Assembly: GCA_013151335.1 (NCBI GenBank)
Contig: JAADIJ010000127.1
Location: 1 to 41,015, forward strand
Direction: 5' to 3'
DNA: 41,015 nucleotides
From: Alphaproteobacteria bacterium
GTDB lineage: Bacteria; Pseudomonadota; Alphaproteobacteria; Rhodobacterales; Rhodobacteraceae
Shown here: positions 24,773-32,456 of the stretch, piece by piece
Numbering within the stretch: position 1 is the stretch's first letter
Layout: every line of letters begins with the position of its first letter
Position numbers and translations under genes: made by a program
Notes under the pieces: generated by a model
The model's database searches: none
Seen by the model: only the letters and a program-made list of their open reading frames with translations
Told to the model about the DNA's origin: nothing

Positions 24773-24904
24773 GCGCGGCATCCTTGGCTTGGGCCTCTTG
24801 TTGGCCGTCTCCCTAGCGCATGGGGCAAAAATGGGCAAGTTCGGCGCGCGCATTTGTCTGTTGGCGCGGGGTTTGATGTGCTATCAGGGCCAAAAGAGGG
24901 CATG

Positions 24905-25109
24905 ATGTCAGATACGCGAATTACCAAACTTGAGGTTGAGTTGTCCCATCTCGCGCGAACGGTTGATGAACTGAACGAGGTGGTCACCAAGCAGGCCGAC
25001 GAGATCGAGCTGCTGACCCGCCGCGTTCGCATTGGAGCGGCTGGCCGAGGAAGATGTGGCCTCTGGCAGCGCCGCTCCGCTGGCGGATCAGCGCCCTCCC
25101 CATTGGTGA
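24905..25109 (+). pseudogene. slyX: SlyX family protein, frameshifted
   Basis: From the ATG at 24905 (or 24902) the reading is MSDTRITKLEVELSHLARTV, then a coiled-coil ending in ADEIELLTRRV, typical of SlyX. After about 25030 the frame goes wrong. The next frame restores a typical SlyX C-terminus (LERLAEEDVASG, then APLADQRPPHW and stop at 25107-25109). A small indel near 25028-25032 is therefore the likely cause. As written, the first frame runs to 25114 with an unrelated tail. Either the gene is newly broken or the sequence has an error here. SlyX has no firm function. It is divergent from hisS. Confidence 0.75.
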
Positions 25110-25132
25110 TTTAGGGCGGCTAGGATCGATCT

Positions 25133-25144
25133 GGAGATATCTCC
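25133..25144. repeat. 12-bp perfect palindrome upstream of bacteriohemerythrin
   Basis: GGAGATATCTCC is fully self-complementary, 160 bp upstream of the bacteriohemerythrin start. GTTGCCGCAAC (25171-25181) is a second short inverted repeat, and TATAAT stands at 25248-25253. The 194-bp gap between slyX and the hemerythrin gene holds no gene. Confidence 0.45.
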
Positions 25145-25303
25145 GGTAACAACAATTTGACAGGTTTTGTGTTGCCGCAACGTCAACATGTATATTTACT
25201 TAAATTCCTTGATATTTGTTAGTTAACGGTCGATGTATGCTCGAGTATATAATATGCACACAAACAATGATGCGTTGGCTTTATGATGTGATCGGACCCA
25301 TTG

Positions 25304-25699
25304 ATGAAGTGGAAGCAAGAGTACTCAACAGGCAATGACGAGATCGACGAACAGCATAAGTCATTGTTTTTATTCTCTGAAGAGTTTCGCGATGTGTTGA
25401 ATAACGGGTTTGGCCAAAAAACCTATGACTTGTTTTTAGAATTTCTTGCAGAATATTCGAAGCTCCATTTCGAATTTGAAGAAGAGTGCATGCTGGCCCA
25501 TAAATGCCCGGCCGCGTGCAAGAACAAAGACGAGCACGCACTGTTTACAAAAGTGGTCACCAAAGAAATCGAGACATTTGAAAAGCTGGGGTTTGACCGA
25601 GACCGCGCATTTGAGTTGCTCAACAAGATCGACACCTGGCTGGACAGTCATATTTGTCGAATAGACGTGCAGCTTAAGGATTGTATTGAGCAAGGGTGA
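25304..25699 (+). CDS. bacteriohemerythrin
   Basis: A 131-residue single-domain hemerythrin that would bind O2 (or sense it) at a non-haem di-iron centre in the cytoplasm. Candidate ligands from the family pattern are H18 (DEQH), H55 and E59 (HFEFE), H78 (DEH), H116 (DSH) and D121 (CRID). The position that is normally histidine four residues before H78 is N74. A variant with CP...NK..H and an extra His (H66) is known to me from similar sequences. ATG at 25304 follows an in-frame TTG at 25301. It stands alone, upstream of the insertion-sequence debris and the globin. Confidence 0.88.
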   Translation: MKWKQEYSTGNDEIDEQHKSLFLFSEEFRDVLNNGFGQKTYDLFLEFLAEYSKLHFEFEEECMLAHKCPAACKNKDEHALFTKVVTKEIETFEKLGFDRDRAFELLNKIDTWLDSHICRIDVQLKDCIEQG

Positions 25700-25784
25700 A
25701 AATGTCGATTTGTGGGGCACACAGCGCGTGTTAACGCCCGATCTTCTGGTGTGCGTTGAGACTAAGGATCCCCATTTGCTCTGA

Positions 25785-25934
25785 TTTCCGGGTCGCACCG
25801 GAAACGATGCTCGGCTGTTTTTGGAAACCGTGTTGTGGATAGCTCGGACGGATTGCCCGTAGCGCGATCTTCCAGCACATTTCGCGAAGTGGAATACCCT
25901 GTTCAAGCGTTTCCGAGATTGGGTCAAAGCCGGT
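25785..25934 (+). pseudogene. IS5-family transposase fragment with in-frame stop
   Basis: The plus strand reads FPGRTGNDARLFLETVLWIARTDCP, stop, RDLPAHFAKWNTLFKRFRDW. This is the N-terminal part of IS5-family transposases, whose conserved PWRDLP motif is here broken by TAG at 25860-25862 in place of TGG. The reading ends where the IS21-like terminal repeats begin. No ends of an intact element are recognisable. Confidence 0.75.
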
Positions 25935-25936
25935 TC

Positions 25937-25980
25937 AAAAATGACCCATTTGACCGGTTGAATTTTGACCCACCCGTCGG
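25937..25980. mobile_element. IS21-like terminal repeat segment
   Basis: Contains AATGACCCATTTGACCGG and TTGACCCACCCG, the latter shared with both 55-bp IS21 ends in this window. Repeated GACC blocks are typical of IS21 ends. The remainder up to the globin promoter (25981-26320) contains open frames on both strands but nothing I recognise; it is probably decayed mobile DNA. Confidence 0.45.
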
Positions 25981-26330
25981 GTTTCGCAGGCCCATTCGCG
26001 CGGAGACTTCAGATATCTCAAGTGCGAATTGGCCTACGGCGGTGGCTTATGTTTGGGCGTTCTCCTTTTGTGGTATGGGCACAATGATGCCCGCTTTGCG
26101 TTTGTCTTTGAGCCGACACATACACTTAAATTTGTGTGTTCGCCGTCCGCGCGATATTTTTCGTCAAACGATGTGGGGGTTAAAAAGCCGTGTTGAAACC
26201 TGGACGCGCGGGTTTAGCCACCGGCTTTTGGCACCGGATCAATGGCGCGCGGATTGCCCAAAAGCCGAATAGTGGCGGTCCCGGATCGTTGGGGATGCTT
26301 GACGCGGCAAAAAACCGGTCGCGGCGGGAC

Positions 26331-26344
26331 TTGAGCCAGATCAA
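26331..26344. promoter_or_regulatory. FNR/FnrL-type box upstream of globin
   Basis: TTGAG-CCAG-ATCAA matches the FNR consensus TTGAT-N4-ATCAA with one mismatch. Its centre is 69.5 nt before the globin ATG. TAATAT at 26368-26373 lies where a -10 element would be if the box is centred near -41.5. This is the arrangement of a class II FNR-activated promoter. Confidence 0.65.
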
Positions 26345-26406
26345 TGTGGAAAGGGCGAAACTCCGGCTAATATCAGGCAAGGTCGCACCAGTTAACAGGT
26401 AGTCCC

Positions 26407-26823
26407 ATGAACTTAACCTCTGATCATATCGCCCTAATCAGAAGTAGCTTTGTTGATCTCATGTCGGATTTCGATCCGTGGCATACGCGATTTTACGAAA
26501 TATTTTTCAGACTTGCGCCACATGTCAAATCAATGTTCCGGGACGACATTGTCGGACAAGAGATGCGTTTCATGACCACGCTCAAGGTGATCGTCGACAA
26601 TCTGGACCAACCCGATGTCCTGAAGCCGCGATATGCGGAGCTTGGCCACACCCATGCCATTCTCGGGGTTAAACGCAAGGATTTTGACCCCATGGGCGAG
26701 GCCCTGATTGAAACCATCCGCGAAACTTTGGGCGATGCGTTCACCCGTGAAACCGAAGCCGCCTGGCGGCAGGGGTATCGGCATGTGGCGGATCAGATTA
26801 TTGCCGGGGCGGGTCTGGGCTAG
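26407..26823 (+). CDS. single-domain globin, flavohemoglobin-like
   Basis: A 138-residue haem protein related to the globin domain of flavohemoglobins, without the reductase part. Proximal histidine is H83 in GHTHAILGV (compare KHASLGV in flavohemoglobins), and Y30 in RFYEIFF corresponds to Tyr B10; Q51 is at or near the distal E7 position. Such globins bind O2 or detoxify NO with help from a reductase. It is preceded by an FNR-like box and followed 155 bp later by the oxidoreductase operon, whose NfnA-like flavoprotein could conceivably reduce it; that link is inference. Confidence 0.85.
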   Translation: MNLTSDHIALIRSSFVDLMSDFDPWHTRFYEIFFRLAPHVKSMFRDDIVGQEMRFMTTLKVIVDNLDQPDVLKPRYAELGHTHAILGVKRKDFDPMGEALIETIRETLGDAFTRETEAAWRQGYRHVADQIIAGAGLG

Positions 26824-26902
26824 GATTCGCGCCGAGTGCCGCTACATCATTTCGATGGCGATGGATCGCCAATGACACAGGTGACACCCCGTGTTGGATC
26901 TA

Positions 26903-26916
26903 TTGATCTGGATCAA
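26903..26916. promoter_or_regulatory. perfect FNR/FnrL-type box upstream of redox operon
   Basis: TTGAT-CTGG-ATCAA matches the FNR consensus exactly. Its centre is 69.5 nt before the chosen start at 26979, the same distance as the box before the globin gene. The flanking AATGTG after the box is also the same at both sites. This predicts low-oxygen activation of the five-gene operon. Confidence 0.8.
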
Positions 26917-26978
26917 TGTGAAGGCGTTTAAAAGGCATAACGCTTGCCGAAATGGTTCTGAACGATTGGGGGTTAGCG

Positions 26979-27959
26979 ATGTCCGGTCAAGGCGAGTCGC
27001 TTGGCAGCGCCAGTCAGCCCGACTGTGCGACGTTAAATATGCCGTCCGGAGAATTCATTTCATCCGGGTTTCCCATTATTTCGCGAACCGATTTTTCCGA
27101 CACGACATTTTTGCTCGAAATCCATCATCCGGTCATGGCCCGCGCCGCACGTCCGGGCCAGTTCGTCATCGTTATCGCGCATGAGCACGGCGAAAGAATT
27201 CCCCTGACATTGGCAGATTTCGACCGTGATCGCGGCACCGTGACGCTGGTCGTGCAGGCCGTCGGAAAATCGACCAAAGAGATGCAGGCAAACTTGCAGG
27301 CTGGTGGCGAGGTGTTTGGACTGGTCGGCCCGATGGGAGTTCCGAGCAATCAAGGCGACGTCAAAAAGGTCATCTGCGTCGGCGGCGGCTTGGGAGTCGC
27401 GCCGATTTTCCCGCAAGCGCGCGCCTTTAAGGAGGCTGGTGCCTATGTCATCGGCATTGTCGGGTTTCGAAATATCGATCTGATCTTCTGGGAGGACAAG
27501 TTCCGCGCGGTCTGTGACGAGTTGATCATCTGCACCGATGACGGCTCGGCCGGGATCAAGGGGCTGGTCACGCTGGGCATTGAACAGGCGGCACGGGATC
27601 ACAGCGACATTGACGAACTGGTTGCCATCGGCCCGCCAATCATGATGCGCGCCTGCGCCGAAACCACCCGGCCGCTTGGCATAAAAACCACGGTCAGCCT
27701 GAACCCGATCATGGTGGACGGCACCGGCATGTGCGGCGGGTGCCGCGTGAAAATCGGCGACCGGATCAAATTTGCCTGTGTCGACGGTCCGGATTTTGAC
27801 GGTCACGAGGTAGATTTCGACGACCTGATGAACCGCTTGCGCCGCTATAAGGCCGAGGAAAAGGTAGCGCAGGAAACTTGGGACAAGAACTGCCGCCAGT
27901 TGCAGCTCGACCCCGAACCAGCACCTGACACACCACCTGAATCTGGCCCGACATCATAG
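26979..27959 (+). CDS. NfnA/SudB-like ferredoxin-NAD(P) reductase subunit
   Basis: FAD and NAD(P)-binding electron-transfer subunit, 326 residues, of the sulfide/dihydroorotate-dehydrogenase-like family. The FAD domain has FSDTTFLLEI, GQFVIV and RIPLTLADFD; the nucleotide domain has ICVGGGLGVAPIFPQARAF. The C-terminal cysteine set GTGMCGGCRVKIG plus FACVDGPDFDGHEVD is the usual [2Fe-2S] site. The start at 26979 is preferred to 26952, which would leave no leader for the FNR-driven promoter. In NfnAB this subunit exchanges electrons with NADH. It is followed after 14 bp by the NfnB-like gene. Confidence 0.85.
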   Translation: MSGQGESLGSASQPDCATLNMPSGEFISSGFPIISRTDFSDTTFLLEIHHPVMARAARPGQFVIVIAHEHGERIPLTLADFDRDRGTVTLVVQAVGKSTKEMQANLQAGGEVFGLVGPMGVPSNQGDVKKVICVGGGLGVAPIFPQARAFKEAGAYVIGIVGFRNIDLIFWEDKFRAVCDELIICTDDGSAGIKGLVTLGIEQAARDHSDIDELVAIGPPIMMRACAETTRPLGIKTTVSLNPIMVDGTGMCGGCRVKIGDRIKFACVDGPDFDGHEVDFDDLMNRLRRYKAEEKVAQETWDKNCRQLQLDPEPAPDTPPESGPTS

Positions 27960-27973
27960 CAAAGGCAATCAGA

Positions 27974-29476
27974 ATGGCCCGCAAAACGATACGCAATATT
28001 CCCCAACAGCGTGCGGTTATGCCGGTTCAACCCCCTGACATCCGCGCCCATAATTTTGAAGAGGTGGCGCTGGGATTTGATCAGGATGCCGCCATTCTGG
28101 AAAGCGAACGTTGTCTGGTCTGCCCCAAACCTGCCTGCGTTGACGCCTGTCCGGTCAAGATCGACATTCCCGGTTTCATCACCAGCATTCTGTCGCATAA
28201 CTATCGCGAGGCCTATGACATTATGACCGACGCAACCCTGCTGCCTGCGGTTTGCGGTCGGGTTTGTCCACAAGAGGATCAGTGCGAAGGCGTTTGTCCT
28301 GTCGGCGTGAAATTCGAGCCGGTAGCGATCGGGCGGCTGGAGCGCTGGCTTGGCGATCGGGCGATCTCTGAAAACTGGCACACCGACAGCTATATCGGCT
28401 CGGGTCCGTTCAAGATTGGCATCGTTGGCTCTGGTCCCGCCGGGATGGCCTGCGCCGCCGATCTGGCCAAGGCTGGCTGCGACGTCACGGTGTTCGAGGC
28501 TCTGCATGAACCGGGCGGCGTTTTGCGCTACGGCATTCCGGAATTCCGGCTGCCAAACGAGGTTGTGGATGCCGAGATCGGCAATCTTGCCAAGCTGGGG
28601 ATCAAGATTATCTGCAACACGCTGGTCGGGCGCTTGTTCACCATCGAGCAGATGATAGAAGAAATGGGGTTTCACGCGGTGTTCATCGGCAGCGGCGCAG
28701 GCACACCGAAATTCATGGATATTCCCGGGGAAAACCTGAACGGAGTTCTATCGGCCAACGAGCTGCTGACCCGGTGCAATCTCATGCATGCGGGCCAGTT
28801 TCCCGACTATGACACGCCATTGCAAATCGGTCGGCGCGTCGCCGTCATCGGATCGGGCAATACGGCCATGGACGCAATGCGCGTGGCGTTGCGGCTGGGG
28901 GCAAAAGAAGTGCATTGCATTTATCGCCGCACGGACGCGGAATGCCCGGCGCGTCTGGAAGAATTGCATCACGCTCAGGAAGAGGGCGTCGATTTCCACT
29001 GGCTCAGCGCGCCGGTCGAAATTCTGGGCAATGACGACAGCCGCGTGCGCGCCCTGCGCTGCATTCGCATGGAGCTTGGGGAACCCGACAGCTCCGGCAG
29101 ACGCCGCCCGATACCGGTTCCCGACAGCGAGTTCGAGTTTCAGGCCGACACCGTGGTTTACGCCATAGGCACCTCGCCAAACCCGATCCTTGGGCAGACC
29201 TCGGGGCTGAAACTCGACGCCCGCGGATATATCGAGACCGATGATGATCTGGCCACCTCGCTGGCGGGGGTTTACGCGGGGGGCGATATCGTGACCGGCG
29301 CGGCGACGGTCATTCTGGCCATGGGGGCCGGGCGCAAAGCGGCGCAAAGCATTCGGGATTATCTGGCGATCCGGGACACTAACAGCGTTTATTCAGCGGC
29401 CCAAGAGGGGCTGGAAGGCACAGTTTTCGGTATCGATCAGGCTGAGCGGAATTTTTCACCCGTGAGGCTGCATTAA
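27974..29476 (+). CDS. NfnB/GltD-like NAD(P)H oxidoreductase subunit
   Basis: A 500-residue flavoprotein with two N-terminal iron-sulfur motifs, CLVCPKPACVDACPVKID (about residues 50-67) and CGRVCPQEDQCEGVCPVG (about 95-112). An FAD fold GIVGSGPAGMACAADLAKAG, an NADPH fold AVIGSGNTAMDAMRVALRLG and the GGDIVTGAATVILAMGAGR C-terminal FAD motif follow. It is the family of glutamate synthase small subunit and of NfnB. There is no glutamate synthase large subunit here, and pairing with the NfnA-like gene argues for ferredoxin:NAD(P)H transhydrogenase activity. Whether it bifurcates electrons cannot be told from sequence alone. Confidence 0.87.
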   Translation: MARKTIRNIPQQRAVMPVQPPDIRAHNFEEVALGFDQDAAILESERCLVCPKPACVDACPVKIDIPGFITSILSHNYREAYDIMTDATLLPAVCGRVCPQEDQCEGVCPVGVKFEPVAIGRLERWLGDRAISENWHTDSYIGSGPFKIGIVGSGPAGMACAADLAKAGCDVTVFEALHEPGGVLRYGIPEFRLPNEVVDAEIGNLAKLGIKIICNTLVGRLFTIEQMIEEMGFHAVFIGSGAGTPKFMDIPGENLNGVLSANELLTRCNLMHAGQFPDYDTPLQIGRRVAVIGSGNTAMDAMRVALRLGAKEVHCIYRRTDAECPARLEELHHAQEEGVDFHWLSAPVEILGNDDSRVRALRCIRMELGEPDSSGRRRPIPVPDSEFEFQADTVVYAIGTSPNPILGQTSGLKLDARGYIETDDDLATSLAGVYAGGDIVTGAATVILAMGAGRKAAQSIRDYLAIRDTNSVYSAAQEGLEGTVFGIDQAERNFSPVRLH

Positions 29477-29494
29477 GGTGGCAGGATAACTTTC

Positions 29495-31462
29495 ATGACA
29501 ACAAAAGCACATAAGAAACCTGCCAGCAGGCAGGCACCGAAATCCCGCCCCAAAACGCCACCCACAAAAGTGCTTGCAGAAGTGGTAGCTGAAGTGGCGG
29601 CCGAACATATTCCAGAAGTAGTTGCCGAGCATATCGTCGAAATCATCAGCGATTCAGGCGAGGGCGCGCAACGCTGTGGCCAGTCTCTGGCGGCGATCGC
29701 ATCGCGCAGCGGCAACGGCATCTGGACGGTCGAGATCATTCCCGCCGAAATCCAGCCGCCACATCGCAGCGTCGCAGGCGCGAGCGGCAACCGCGTGCGT
29801 CTGGCCTCGCGACAGGTCACCAACGGCGGCAACGAGGCCGATCTGGTGGTTGCCTTTAACGAACAAGTCCTGCTGAGTCGCCTCAATGCCGGTGAAATTA
29901 AACCCGGCGGAACCATCCTGATTGAAAATAAATGGGCCACTGATAGTGACCAGAAAATAGCCACCGATTACGCCAGAATCTGCGCTGAGGTCATCGCCTC
30001 CGGTTACCGCCTGATCGAAGTTCCGATGGAAACCGAATGCCTGAAATATGTCCCCGATCCACGTCGCGGCAAGAACATGTTCGTGCTGGGGATGCTATGC
30101 GCGATCTACAGTCTCAACGAGGATCTGGCTCGCGAGCAGGTCAGGAATATTTTCGCCAAGAAAGACCAGAAGATCATCGACGCGAATATCGAGCTGCTGG
30201 ATGCGGGCCGGGTTTGGGCGCGCGATAATCTCGACCTCAGGTACCAAATACCGACCAGCCCGGCCACCGAGGCGCGGGTTGTCATGAACGGCAACGCCGC
30301 GATTGCGCTTGGTGTGGTTGCCTCGGGCATGGAGGTCTGCTCGATGTATCCGATCACGCCGGCCACTTCGGCCTCGCAATATCTTATGAATATTTTTGAA
30401 AAAGTCGGCTGTGTGGTGCATCAGGCCGAGGACGAGATTTCCGCCTGCACCTTTGCCATTGGCGCGAGCTATGCCGGGAAATGCGCTCTGACGATCACCT
30501 CCGGCCCCGGCCTGTCGTTGAAACAAGAGGCGATCGGTCTTGCCGTGATGACGGAGATTCCGCTCGTCGTCGTCAATGTCCAGCGCGGCGGGCCATCGAC
30601 CGGGCTGCCGACCAAGGTTGAACAGGGCGATCTGATGGCCGCGATCTTTGGCGGGCATGGCGATGCTCCCAAAATCGTGATGGCAGTATCCACCATCGAG
30701 GATTGTTTTTACTCCATGATCACGGCACGAAAAATCGCCGAAACCTTCAACATGGTGGTCGTGGTCCTGTCGGATGCAAGCCTTGCCACCGCGCAGCAGC
30801 CATTCCCGCGCCCCGAATTCAGCGAAGACTGGTTGGCACCACCCATTGACCAGACGGCGGTGCCGCTGGATGCAAAGCCCTATGATTGGGATCCGCGTTC
30901 CGGCATTGCTCAGAGGTTCATCCCCGGTCAACCCAACGGCATGCATTGCCTGACCGGGCTGGCACATGATCGTCTGAGCCATGTTGCCTATGACGCGATT
31001 GCCAATGAGGAGGGCTTGCTGAACCGCAGCCGCAAACTGGCTGCGTTCCAGAGAACCCTGCGCCTGCCTCCGGTTTTTGGCGACGATAGTGGGGATTTGT
31101 TGCTGATCGGCTGGGGCGGCACCAAAGGTGCCATTGAGGAGGCCGTGACCCAGCTTAGATCCGACGGGCATATGGTTTCCGCGCTGCATCTGAAGTTTCT
31201 GCATCCGATGGCGTCGGGTATTGGCAAGGTCATGCAAGGGTTTACCAACGTCATGACCATCGAAAACAACTGGAACGATCCGGTGGATGATCCGGTGTTC
31301 AATTCCGAAAACCGGCGCTATTCCAGCCTCGCGCTGTTATTGCGCTCGCGATATCTGGTGGATGTGGATTGTTGGGGCTCCGCCCGGGGGCAGCCGTTGA
31401 AACCGGCGGGTATCTGGCAGGCAGCACTCGCCAAGATCAAAGCAAACGGGGGAACGTCATGA
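29495..31462 (+). CDS. 2-oxoacid:acceptor oxidoreductase, fused gamma-alpha subunit
   Basis: A 655-residue subunit of a 2-oxoacid:ferredoxin oxidoreductase (KorA-type). Residues about 75-230 are the gamma domain (NGGNEADLVVAFN, GTILIENKW). The alpha domain begins about 265 (MNGNAAIALGVVASGMEV) with the YPITPATSASQYL and TSGPGLSLKQEAIGLAVM motifs. Residues 1-22 are basic and 24-51 form an Ala/Glu-rich imperfect repeat (AEVVAEVAAEHIPEVVAEHI), an unusual extension. The partner beta subunit overlaps its stop by 4 bp (ATGA). It would decarboxylate 2-oxoglutarate or another 2-oxoacid to the acyl-CoA; the exact substrate is not visible. Confidence 0.88.
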   Translation: MTTKAHKKPASRQAPKSRPKTPPTKVLAEVVAEVAAEHIPEVVAEHIVEIISDSGEGAQRCGQSLAAIASRSGNGIWTVEIIPAEIQPPHRSVAGASGNRVRLASRQVTNGGNEADLVVAFNEQVLLSRLNAGEIKPGGTILIENKWATDSDQKIATDYARICAEVIASGYRLIEVPMETECLKYVPDPRRGKNMFVLGMLCAIYSLNEDLAREQVRNIFAKKDQKIIDANIELLDAGRVWARDNLDLRYQIPTSPATEARVVMNGNAAIALGVVASGMEVCSMYPITPATSASQYLMNIFEKVGCVVHQAEDEISACTFAIGASYAGKCALTITSGPGLSLKQEAIGLAVMTEIPLVVVNVQRGGPSTGLPTKVEQGDLMAAIFGGHGDAPKIVMAVSTIEDCFYSMITARKIAETFNMVVVVLSDASLATAQQPFPRPEFSEDWLAPPIDQTAVPLDAKPYDWDPRSGIAQRFIPGQPNGMHCLTGLAHDRLSHVAYDAIANEEGLLNRSRKLAAFQRTLRLPPVFGDDSGDLLLIGWGGTKGAIEEAVTQLRSDGHMVSALHLKFLHPMASGIGKVMQGFTNVMTIENNWNDPVDDPVFNSENRRYSSLALLLRSRYLVDVDCWGSARGQPLKPAGIWQAALAKIKANGGTS

Positions 31463-32451
31463 CCCAGAATATGAGCCAATGTCTGCTTCGGATGGTCGAA
31501 GAAGAACATGTGCTGGCCGACTATCAAAGCGACATAACCCCACGCTGGTGTGTGGGATGCGGGGATAACGCCGTTCTGACCGCAATGCAGCGACTGTGCC
31601 GGGACGAAAATCTCGCCCCCGAGAAAACCGTTTGCGTGTCTGGCATCGGCTGTTCCAGCCGCCTGCCGCATTACATGAATGCTTATGGATTTCACGGCGT
31701 GCACGGGCGGGCTTTGCCGGTTGCCGAAGGCGTGAAAATTCGTCGCCCCGACCTGAATGTGTTCGTGACAACGGGGGACGGGGATTGTTGCAGCATCGGG
31801 GCCGCGCACTGGATTCATGCGGTTCGCTATAACATGAACCTGACGATGCTGTTGCATGACAACCAGATTTACGGGCTGACCAAAAAACAGGCCTCGCCGA
31901 CGACGCCGATCGGCACGCAAAGCAACACAACTCCGGGCGGGGTCTATCTGGAGGCGCTCAATCCCCTGACCGTGACGCTGGGTATCGCCAACGTGTCCTT
32001 CGTCGCTCAAGCGGCAGACTGGATCCCTGATCTGCTCTACCAAATCCTCAGAAAGGCGTTTCATCACAAGGGGTTCTCGTTCATTCGCGTGTTGCAGCGC
32101 TGCCCGGAATTCATGAACCACCGTTTTGACGAGTTTGTGCGTGATCCCTCCAAGATGCGGATCCTGACACATGGAAACGGCCTGCGGCTAAAGCCCGAGG
32201 TATCGCGTATTTACAAGAACCAGGAAACTCACGATCCGTCTGATATGGCGCGCGCCAGAGCGATTGCCTCGCTTGACGACGAAATTCCGGTCGGCGTACT
32301 TTATCACGACCCGGAGGTGCCCTGTTATGACGACTTGCGCGCGGGCGAGCGCCCGAACACCCCGGCCCTGATCAAAACCGTCCTCAACGAGGAGTTCGAC
32401 CGGGTCGCAATCGCAGCGGGCGACGGACCGGCGCAAAAGGTAGCGGAGTAA
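31459..32451 (+). CDS. 2-oxoacid:acceptor oxidoreductase, beta subunit
   Basis: A 330-residue TPP and [4Fe-4S] binding subunit. Cysteines RWCVGCGD (N-terminus), VSGIGCSSR and, later, QRCPEF match the four-cysteine set known from archaeal homologues. The TPP motif is VTTGDGDCCSIG to NQIYGLTKKQASPT. The start at 31459 overlaps the alpha gene by 4 bp. With the alpha subunit it forms a heterotetramer passing two electrons per turnover to ferredoxin. The next gene starts 5 bp downstream. Confidence 0.9.
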   Translation: MTQNMSQCLLRMVEEEHVLADYQSDITPRWCVGCGDNAVLTAMQRLCRDENLAPEKTVCVSGIGCSSRLPHYMNAYGFHGVHGRALPVAEGVKIRRPDLNVFVTTGDGDCCSIGAAHWIHAVRYNMNLTMLLHDNQIYGLTKKQASPTTPIGTQSNTTPGGVYLEALNPLTVTLGIANVSFVAQAADWIPDLLYQILRKAFHHKGFSFIRVLQRCPEFMNHRFDEFVRDPSKMRILTHGNGLRLKPEVSRIYKNQETHDPSDMARARAIASLDDEIPVGVLYHDPEVPCYDDLRAGERPNTPALIKTVLNEEFDRVAIAAGDGPAQKVAE

Positions 32452-32456
32452 TCACC

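Noticed and set aside
22661-25114. Long plus-strand open frames of 414 and 390 residues
   Set aside because: Antisense to hisZ and hisS; only the last part (from 24905) is real, as slyX.
30095-31237. 380-residue minus-strand open frame
   Set aside because: Antisense shadow of the gamma-alpha oxidoreductase gene.
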